64,000 nucleotides of DNA from contig CATIUR010000001.1 in assembly GCA_949592205.1 (NCBI GenBank), positions 14,585,501 to 14,649,500 on the forward strand, read 5' to 3'. Made by a program: the position numbers and the translations under genes. The notes below the pieces were generated by a model that saw only the letters and a list, made by a program, of their open reading frames with translations, had not been told where the DNA came from and ran no database searches. This document shows, piece by piece, positions 56,542-64,000 of the stretch; the stretch's first letter is position 1; each line of letters opens with the position of its first letter. This DNA is from Helichrysum umbraculigerum (lineage: Eukaryota; Streptophyta; Magnoliopsida; Asterales; Asteraceae).

Positions 56542-58904
56542 TGATGTGACTCAAATAGTCATGTTTTTAAGGGCAATATTCCGCACTTTTTGGACGTAAC
56601 TTTAGTGAAAACATTTCAAAATGATCATTATTCACTAAAATTCACTAAAGTGGTCTAAATATAGGCGTTGCTGCAAAAATCACCTAAAACGTTCAAATAA
56701 CAAGCAAATCAGGGCGAATAAACGTGCACAAAATCCTCCGGCCTCATTTACCTTATATAGATCACATTCTAACTTCATCATATGATAAAACAGGTAAAAT
56801 CGAGATGGGAAAATCAAGAATCATGCAAATCGGATAAAGAACGGAGAAGACTGAGCAGTATCAGACCCTATAAAGTCATTTCGGCTATGCTTGAGCTATA
56901 CACATCCAATTTCAGTGAAGTTGGCATCATTAGAAGCGTAACGGAATTACGAAGACACAGGAAAAAGAATCAGGTCAAACGGACGCATAACGAAGGAGAT
57001 ACGCGCGTTTTAAGCAACGAACGAAATCAGACAGACACCGTATACGGCCCTGGGAACCGTATACGGCCCCACAGAGACCGTATACGGCCATGTACACACC
57101 GTATACGGCCCTACCAAGGCCGTATACGGCCCCCCTGCCCCCGTATCATGCTTCGTTTGCTTGTACGTGCTGTTTCGCGAGTTGTACGGCTGATTTTTGG
57201 GCTTTGCCTATAAATAGGGGATCACCCCTCCTCATTTTACACACCTTAACACATTCACACACTTTCACATTTCTCTCATTTTCATTTCTCTCATTTTCTT
57301 TCACTTTCTCTCTTTAACTTTCTCTCTCTAGCACTACTCTTAGGAGTTAGAGGAGAAATGTTAGGGTTGAGCTTACGGTTCGAGTCTAGAGGAAGGTTTA
57401 GCTTGGTAATCTTGTTGTAACGAGTTTTTCAAGTTCAGACTATTTGTAATCCTCAGTATTACGCTGCTGTATTCCCGGTGATATCTAAACTTTACTTACT
57501 GTTATAATGCTTGTGCTTTATGTTATTTCAGTTTGTATTCTGCATATTGCCATGTTTATAGAGTAGTTTAATATTGTGATTGTTGAAATGTAGATATTAG
57601 GAGTAGGGATGATGTTAAATTAATGTTTCATTTATACGATTGGAAATTGTTATGCTGTGTATCTGGTTAAGCTTATCCTGAATATAGATCTAGTCTCTCA
57701 TCACCCTTTCCAGACTTTCACGTGACTGTTGCCCTAGGATAGGATCTGATCAACCCTAATACTATGAATATACAGTTATCTCCAGTTACAGTATGAACTT
57801 TCCTTTAAAAGGCACGGTACTTCGTATAGCGTTGGAAACACCTCGTGTGGAGTACAAATACGTGGAAGCTAAGGAAATGCCATGGATTGTTTCATCGTGA
57901 ATTACCTAGAAGTGATCCTTCTAGAACTGTGGTCTAGGAATCAAAGCTGTGGAAATGCTTGTTGCACTGTACACCGTTAGTACACCTAAGATCTGGAACA
58001 CTGTGGAAATGCTTAAATGCCCAGTACACCGTCAGTACATCTAGGGTTTGGAACACTGTGGAAATGCCTAATTGCCCTGTACACCGTGATTATTCCTAGG
58101 GATAAACGCCTGACTGTAAAGGAGGGTCTATATTTATGATGGTTAAGAATGTGCTTCAATAGAAACAATGCAGGGTAGTGTCAATCATATACCTAGACAT
58201 GCAAAACCCTAATCACACCAATAGTTTAACATACACAGGATACAATCAGTATTTGCTATAATAAAGGTAAATAGACGATTAGGTGTTAAGAAAGGTCAGT
58301 AAATATAATTGCGGTCTGTTGCCTTACGCCTGATCCCTAGAACATTTAGGGTGACTTTGTCTTAATTAAGCAAAGGCTCAGGAGGGTTTGAAAACAGTCT
58401 GATCTGATCAGAATCATGATAACCTAGGATTCCAGTGACATATGTTTCTAGGGTTTCACCTGAACGTAGGGTCCTAGTGTTTACACCGAAAGTATGTCTA
58501 CTCTTTATCTGGTAAATCTTCAATCAATTTTATAATGAACATCATCCCGAAACCCTAGTATCCAAGTTTCAGCAATCACATCTCTACCTGTCTGCTTAAA
58601 CCCCAATTTCATTTCTCGTTATTTACTTTTCTGCACTTAGGAAAATTAGAAAACCAAATCAATCCAAAATCTATCTACCTACCCCCATCCTAATTGCGAC
58701 CATAATCTTTGGTGACCCGCTTTATTTCAATTCGCTCCGATTTAAGAACGACCTCGAGTTATACTTACTGCTTGCTCCCAAGGTAGGTAGTACTTATAGT
58801 TTGAGCCCCAGCTCATATAAATTTAAAACTCACTGTCCGCCGCATCTGTTGTTGTTGGAACAACGACCGGAGTCAAATCCGACCGACCGATAGGAGCCGC
58901 GACA
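56542..58904 (+). repeat. 5' LTR of the Athila/Tat-like element
   Basis: About 2.36 kb from TGATGTGAC to GCGACA. It contains the palindrome array at 57038-57150, a TATA box CTATAAATAG at 57209-57218 and a CT-rich leader after it. The 3' LTR is outside the window, so the ends are set by the copia junction and the PBS. Confidence 0.72.
57038..57150 (+). promoter_or_regulatory. Array of CCGTATACGG palindromes upstream of the LTR TATA box
   Basis: Perfect palindromes begin at 57038, 57057, 57078, 57099 and 57120, and a half-unit at 57141. The spacing is 19-21 bp. The array ends about 60-80 bp before the TATA box at 57209. Confidence 0.65.
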
Positions 58905-58910
58905 AGTTTT

Positions 58911-58928
58911 TGGCGCCGCTGCCGGGGA
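58911..58928 (+). other. Primer binding site (tRNA-Asp type)
   Basis: TGGCGCCGCTGCCGGGGA is the PBS form typical of Athila/Tat gypsy elements and lies six bases after the LTR end. Confidence 0.82.
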
Positions 58929-59061
58929 TCGTAGAGCGTTATGATTTGAAGCCGCCTTAGATATTCTAGCTTTTAGGAGATCCTTTCCAATTAGGTTTTC
59001 TCAAACTTAGTTGGTAGTTATTTGCTTTCTTTAGGATAGTTTAATTTAGTTAAAATAAAAA

Positions 59062-60528
59062 ATGAAAAATACAAAAACATCTTTCTATGATTCATTTCCG
59101 TCTAGCCCCATTTCTCCACTCGCCCTCAAGACGTCCGAAGAAATGATGGCCATGGATGACGCTGAGTTCTTCGCCTGCTTAGAACAAGAGTTGGAATCTG
59201 ATGTCTACTCTTCATCTTTATCCTCTTCCGAAGTTATCTCCGCTAATTCAGACGATGAATCTAGAACCATAGGGCAATTCTTAGACCTTGACTTAGGAAC
59301 CCACGATTCTCATCAGAAGATCTCAACTTCTGAATCTAGCATTCTAAGCTATCAGGTTATACCTGCTCCTGAGATTTCATATTCCTTAGAAAACTTCTTT
59401 CAATTCCCTACTTCATCTGGTTTTGTCGAGAGTAACTCTGAACATCTTCAACCCTTTCGTTTTCCACCCGTTGAAGAACGTCTTCCACCCTGGGATGAAG
59501 AAGTTTACGAATACCCTCGAAATTCACCTATTTTTTGAACCTTGTACCCGAAACCTGAGTACACCATCTATCGTGTTGTTGATAGGACTTTACCAATCAA
59601 ACCTGAAGAAAATATCCGCTACGTAGGTTACTCTTTTGATCCTGATAGGAGATTGGATGTTTGTCGGGCATTTGCTAGACAACTCAAAACGTCTGACTTT
59701 CCTTTTTCAGTTGAACAAAGAGAAGTCACTCGTAGGATAAAGAAACAGGTTGGTATTCTCCACCATCTTCCAAATCAAAAGGAGGAAGGTATCTTCACAC
59801 ATTATCGAGAGCAAGAACTAAAGCTTAAATCAGAAATAGACCTACTAATGGACCTATTCGCCTGCACCGATTATAAACCGGTTTCCCAAACCCTAATTAA
59901 TCGTTATGTTGCGGCTATGATTTATGAGCTTGAGTTCTGGATTAGCAAATATCCCGCTATATCTCTCGTCATTTCTGATAAAATTCCATTTTTCGTTGAC
60001 CCCGCTACTTACATGATCAACAAGTTGTTAAAGATATTCCCTGGAGCCACTGACAATAACATGGAAGCTACTTTCTTTGATGGAAGAAAGGATATTAACG
60101 TCTCACTCACTTTGTTATATGCTCAGTCAAATTTTCCTTTTATTGTTTCACAAACATCTTTAATCGAAGAAATCACGGAGTCAGTTCACACTACCACCGG
60201 AGATCCCGATTCAAGAGAAGAATGGAAATTTCAACAAACCCTAGGAATGCTTCTTCATGACTTAAACCATATAGATGACGGATCACGAAACGGAATTTCA
60301 AACCCAAAGAAAGTTAGAAAGGAATTTAACAAGTTTATTGACAATCTTCTAGATTTAGGCAAAAAGGAACGTATGTTTCTCACTGAACACGAACGATTCT
60401 CGTTACATCCCGCAGACCTAGTTGATTCTGTCATTAAGATTCTCACTTGTGACTTTATTCCTCGCTACACTTTCCCTCAACCAAGAGCACCAAATTCACT
60501 TAAAAAATTGCTCTTGGGCAATATTTAA
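59062..60528 (+). pseudogene. Unidentified ORF of the Athila/Tat-like element, one in-frame TGA
   Basis: One frame of 489 codons runs from ATG 59062 to TAA 60526-60528 and is broken by a TGA at 59536-59538. The first part is acidic and serine-rich (AEFFACLEQELESDVYSSSL). The second part is longer and more ordered, with phrases such as TIYRVVDRTLPI, AAMIYELEFWISKYP and DPATYMINKLLKIFP. I do not recognise a gag, protease or RT motif. Its place just after the PBS suggests it replaced gag-pol or is a highly diverged gag. The product would be an internal protein of the element. Confidence 0.55.
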
Positions 60529-61012
60529 TAAATTTGTCCAAAAGTCGAGCTACCGACTTTAACCAAGCGCTTTTTGGGAGGCAACCCAAACTTTAATTAA
60601 TTTAGTTTTATTTTAAATATTTAGGATAAGTAATATTAGTGGTTTATTTTTAAATTTAAAAGCTTGCATTTAAAAACACAAGAAAACGTTCTTTTAAAAT
60701 TCAAATTCGCGCAACACAGTAACGAATTTCAGACATTTTCAGAAAGTTCGAAAAAGTTTATTTTTAAATTTTGAAAAATTAATTTTGAATTTGTCTTGGA
60801 TTTTAAAGAACACAAAAAGATTGTCTTGTTTTAAATAAAAACGTATACGATTTCACATACGATTCGCAATATCTTTTTCAGACTGCGCGTAAAGATTCAG
60901 AAAATTACGAACATGCTTTTTAAAATTATTTTATTTAAAATTTTTAACTTTAAAATTTTACTTGTATGTTTCGTATCTTTCGCAAATTTTAAATCGCGTG
61001 CGTTTAAAAGGG
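60529..61012 (+). other. Non-coding spacer between the two element ORFs
   Basis: It includes AAGCGCTTTTTGGGAGGCAACCC just after the first ORF, a phrase usually found downstream of pol in Athila-type elements. AT-rich sequence follows, up to a TATA motif. Confidence 0.55.
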
Positions 61013-61020
61013 TATAAAAG
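61013..61020 (+). promoter_or_regulatory. Internal TATA box before the second ORF
   Basis: TATAAAAG lies in gggtataaaaggg. About 35-50 bp later a leader rich in cttcttcctctccccctta begins, which looks like a plant transcription start and 5' UTR. The second ORF could thus have its own promoter inside the element. Confidence 0.5.
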
Positions 61021-61213
61021 GGATTTTTAGCCACCACATAAGACAAAATCATTCAAAACTTCATCTTCTTCCTCTCCCCCTTACCCCCACCGTCGGCCTA
61101 CACCACACCACCACCAAATCTCCATTACTCAACCATTTTGCATGATTCCAAGCTCAAAATCCATCATTTTATGATCTTTCTTGCATCCACAACATCACTA
61201 CATCAAGTTTAAG

Positions 61214-62259
61214 GTAATTCTTGACCTAATTTTGTGATTTTCATGAAACTTTAAAAATTAGGGCTTGTAACTCATTTTCATAGATTTCATGGTTGAAAGT
61301 TGCAATCTTTAATATTATTTCATGCTTATCTTGATGCTTAACATGATTACAAGCTTAATCTAGTGATTTGTTGGCTTAATTGCAAGATTGAAGATTAAAG
61401 TGTTGACTTTTTGGATGAACTATGGCTAGTTTGACTTTTTGGTTGATTAATTGTTTATGTTGACTTTTGTTGATTGAGTTATGCTTAAATATGATAGGTT
61501 AACATGTTTTGATTGATCATTTGCGATTAGAAAATGGTTAAGCTAGTTTTTGGTAATTAAAGTAAGCTCATTTTTGATAAAATCATCATAAACATCATTT
61601 TTACTTAAAACTTTATTTTTAAACCATGTTTATGACTTTTCTAAACTTAAAAAGCTTACAAGATTATCAAAACAAGCTTCGGTTCAATTAATCATTTTTT
61701 AAGTTTATCACTTTAATTAATAAAGTGTATGACTTTGAAATGAAACCAACAAAGATGCCATTTTCTAAAAACTACCATTTTGTCAAATAAGTTTACTTCC
61801 ATTCTTTGCTTGAAATCATGTAAATAAAGCTTTATGTCTTTTGGAAATTACGGAATATTGGATTGCATATTTAATTGGTAATATGCCCTTTTATGATTAA
61901 TTGATTTACTTGAGATAATTATATGACCTTGGATTTAACCTCATTTAGATTGATTAACCATAAACATGAAGTATTTAAGTTTCTAGTGCTTGGGATAATT
62001 AAGTTAGGTACCTTGTTGACTTGCTTTGATTATGCTAGAAACTTGAAGCTTTGTGCCACTTCCCCTTAGTTAGACATAAGTTGATAAAATTTTTTGGATT
62101 TGTGATTGATTGCGGTTAGGTTTAGCAATTTTAAAATTTCTGGATATGCCCATTTCTAAAGCCTACATTTCCAATTTTTTCTAAAAATTTGGAAGTACTT
62201 TAGCATATCCATTAATACACCACTATTATGGCCTAATCTTTTCTTGTCTTTTGTCACAG
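61214..62259 (+). other. Probable 5' UTR intron of the second ORF
   Basis: The donor TTTAAG|GTAATT and the acceptor TTTTGTCACAG directly before ATG enclose about 1046 bp of T-rich sequence with no ORF. Together with the TATA box and leader this forms a gene-like unit. Spliced RNA would be needed to prove it. Confidence 0.45.
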
Positions 62260-63969
62260 ATGGATAATTGCCCACCTTCACTCAGCTACTTGGCCAAATC
62301 TTCAAAGAATAGGTCACTCATTCGCCAGTGGTTACAGCGACCGATAGGCAGTAATCGGTATGTGGTATGGAAAGACATGATTAAGTTAGGGATCAGGGAT
62401 GAGTTGAAGAGTTTGTTGATGTATGAGACCGATGGTCAAGTGAACAATGCCCTTCTCCGTCTCTTCGATATAGATGAATATGCATACCGAGAAGTAGTGA
62501 CAGAGTTCATGATGACTTACCAGCTGAATCCAAAAATGAGTGTATCCGACAAAAGAAAGATTTCATTCAGGTTTCAGGAACAGATTCATCATATCTCAGT
62601 TGCCGACTTGGGAGTGTATCTTGGTTTATATACAGAGTCTCAGGTCAACTCTGCATGGTTCAGAAACAGTGTTCAAGACATCTCCAGCCTACCAAACAGG
62701 AACCACAAGGATATTTGGATGGATTTAGCAGGATCAAACTTTAGGAGCTGTGTTAAGTCATCCACTTTCATCAAGCCGGTTCATCACATCCTTCACAAGT
62801 TGTTAGCATGTTCTATATTTGGAAAGAAGGAAGGTGGTGCTGTGAGTGCCGAAGAGTTGAAGTTCATGGAAGCAATCATAGGAGGAAAGAATCTGAATGT
62901 TGCTTTCTTGATCGCTGAGAGACTTGGGGGTGAGACAGACATGGATAGGCACATGTTCATGGGGTCGATTATTACTAGATTGCTGTATAGTATGGGATTG
63001 TTGACTGAGGCCCACACTGAGGAGTTTACTGTTTGTTCTCGTTCTTTGCCATTCAACTTGGACTACTGCAAGTTGATCCATCTTGTTGAGGTAGATGAGC
63101 AGAGACAGTGCCTATGGAAGAACACCAAACAGATCATTCCAGGATGTCGTCTCCCTGGGAAGCGTGTTAGAGGATCCTCACCTGTTGCAGATACTGAGGA
63201 TGGCCCATCTGATAGAGCCCGAGCACCTACTACTCATGCTAGTGTCCCGCATAGAGGAGCTGAGACAGCCGAGACACCAGCTCAGGCTACTGTTCACTAC
63301 ACAGATCCAGTGACCTCGCTGACACAGTATTATCTTTTGCATGCTCTTCAGGTTAGCCGTTCCCATCAGCTGTTGATTTCCAGGAAACTTGGTATTCCTG
63401 ACCCAGAGCCTTACATGTACCGATGCGGTCCACCACCACCAGCCATAGCACCACCACATACATCCATCCCATCACATACCACCCATACACCATCACCCGC
63501 TATCCGGACCACACCAGTACCAGAGCAGGTCCAGTCAGTTGAGACCGAGATACCGGTAGTTCAGCCAGTGATTTCTGCACCTGTGATTTCTCATCCTGCC
63601 CAGCCAGTCGCCAGTGGATCTTACCGTGCTGACATAGTCTACTTGGGCACGGATGCTGTATCTTTTGACACTTCCGGGATGCTATTAAACTTGGGACCGA
63701 TCTCTTCCTATGCTGTACCGACAGAGAGCATGCTACGTCAGGCTTACATGACCTTACTAGAGCAAGCAGGGGTTACTTCGGCTATTTTGCTAGAGTGGGG
63801 CTACACTGATCCGATGAGACTGCCAGCAGCTACCCTCAGAGACATATTGATTCAGCTCAAACTGATCAATGCTGAAGAACAGGGACAGAGAGTATCTAGT
63901 GGCCAGCAGTCAGTCGTAGGACCATCTACAGCACCAGCTCCTACTCAGCATACTGATGCACCTGACTAG
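62260..63969 (+). CDS. ATHILA ORF1-like protein
   Basis: A 569-residue ORF starts at ATG 62260 (MDNCPPSLSYLAKS) and ends at TAG 63967-63969. The N-terminal 290 residues form an ordered domain: ALLRLFDIDEYAYREVVTEF, SVADLGVYLGLYTE, KPVHHILHKLLACSIFGKKE and EELKFMEAIIGG. This follows the pattern of the Arabidopsis ATHILA ORF-1 family and related plant transposon proteins (an F/Y-rich strand, then LG..LGLY, then HR/HKLLA.S.FG). The C-terminal half is rich in Pro, Thr and Ser and likely disordered. The frame is open throughout, unlike the first ORF, which may mean selection or youth. Its role in the element is unknown; family members sit in Athila gag or env-like positions. Confidence 0.62.
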   Translation: MDNCPPSLSYLAKSSKNRSLIRQWLQRPIGSNRYVVWKDMIKLGIRDELKSLLMYETDGQVNNALLRLFDIDEYAYREVVTEFMMTYQLNPKMSVSDKRKISFRFQEQIHHISVADLGVYLGLYTESQVNSAWFRNSVQDISSLPNRNHKDIWMDLAGSNFRSCVKSSTFIKPVHHILHKLLACSIFGKKEGGAVSAEELKFMEAIIGGKNLNVAFLIAERLGGETDMDRHMFMGSIITRLLYSMGLLTEAHTEEFTVCSRSLPFNLDYCKLIHLVEVDEQRQCLWKNTKQIIPGCRLPGKRVRGSSPVADTEDGPSDRARAPTTHASVPHRGAETAETPAQATVHYTDPVTSLTQYYLLHALQVSRSHQLLISRKLGIPDPEPYMYRCGPPPPAIAPPHTSIPSHTTHTPSPAIRTTPVPEQVQSVETEIPVVQPVISAPVISHPAQPVASGSYRADIVYLGTDAVSFDTSGMLLNLGPISSYAVPTESMLRQAYMTLLEQAGVTSAILLEWGYTDPMRLPAATLRDILIQLKLINAEEQGQRVSSGQQSVVGPSTAPAPTQHTDAPD

Positions 63970-64000
63970 GGATCCCCAGCCTCATAGTTCTACCCCATTT

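Larger units (their letters stand above)
56542..63999 (+). mobile_element. Athila/Tat-like gypsy element, 5' LTR and internal part
   Basis: The LTR is followed by a tRNA-Asp-type PBS (TGGCGCCGCTGCCGGGGA), an unidentified ORF, the phrase GCGCTTTTTGGGAGGCAACCC (60568-60588; typical after pol in Athila elements), and an ORF with ATHILA ORF1-like features. No gag, protease, RT or integrase is found in 5 kb of internal sequence. It therefore looks like a non-autonomous derivative. It is nested in the copia gag start at 56541. Confidence 0.75.

Overview
This is nuclear DNA of a flowering plant. Intron-containing genes are buried in nested retrotransposons, Helitrons and MITEs. The fusion of kinase domains to a phloem-protein-2 (PP2) lectin domain, the Helitron ends and the LTR types suggest the daisy family (Asteraceae); this is inference and I cannot name a species. 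I see no structural RNA gene.

Host genes. Two paralogous genes lie on the minus strand about 40 kb apart. The left copy (1782-7881) joins nine exons in frame into at least 1270 codons: pseudokinase, active kinase, second pseudokinase, linkers, PP2 domain, then two related acidic exons. Its 3' end stops where a Ty1/copia element begins (1-1623). The right copy (46046-56073) keeps part of the third kinase, both PP2 units and the stop codon. It is a pseudogene, with in-frame stops, a frameshift, a GC splice donor, a 5.7 kb Mutator-like insertion in an intron, and a copia element that cuts off its 5' end.

Mobile DNA, left to right. 1-1623: copia 3' end. 8.1-14.6 kb: SINE, a perfect 422 bp palindrome of a SINE-like unit, two small hAT elements and a 9-bp-TSD MITE. 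14624-25118: a small Helitron split by a complete 9529 bp Tekay-like gypsy element (15271-24799; near-identical 2270 bp LTRs, TSD TCACA, three in-frame stops in gag-pol). 25.3-26.0 kb: MITEs. 26229-32436: a Helitron rearranged as A-B-A'(inverted)-B with a captured CDK-like fragment. 32.4-38.0 kb: duplicated filler and three Mutator-type foldback elements with perfect 9 bp TSDs, one with a telomere-like core. 38527-40793: two hAT elements with 8 bp TSDs. 42.2-45.0 kb: SINE and an Athila-type solo LTR (TSD AAATG). 56.07-64.0 kb: copia 5' end interrupted by an Athila/Tat-like element with a tRNA-Asp-type PBS and two ORFs; it runs off the window.

The most unusual signal is shared by three LTRs of two gypsy lineages. 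Each carries an array of short palindromes built from the half-site CGTAT/ATACG, spaced 20-21 bp apart (about two helical turns), placed roughly 80-120 bp upstream of a TATA-like motif.
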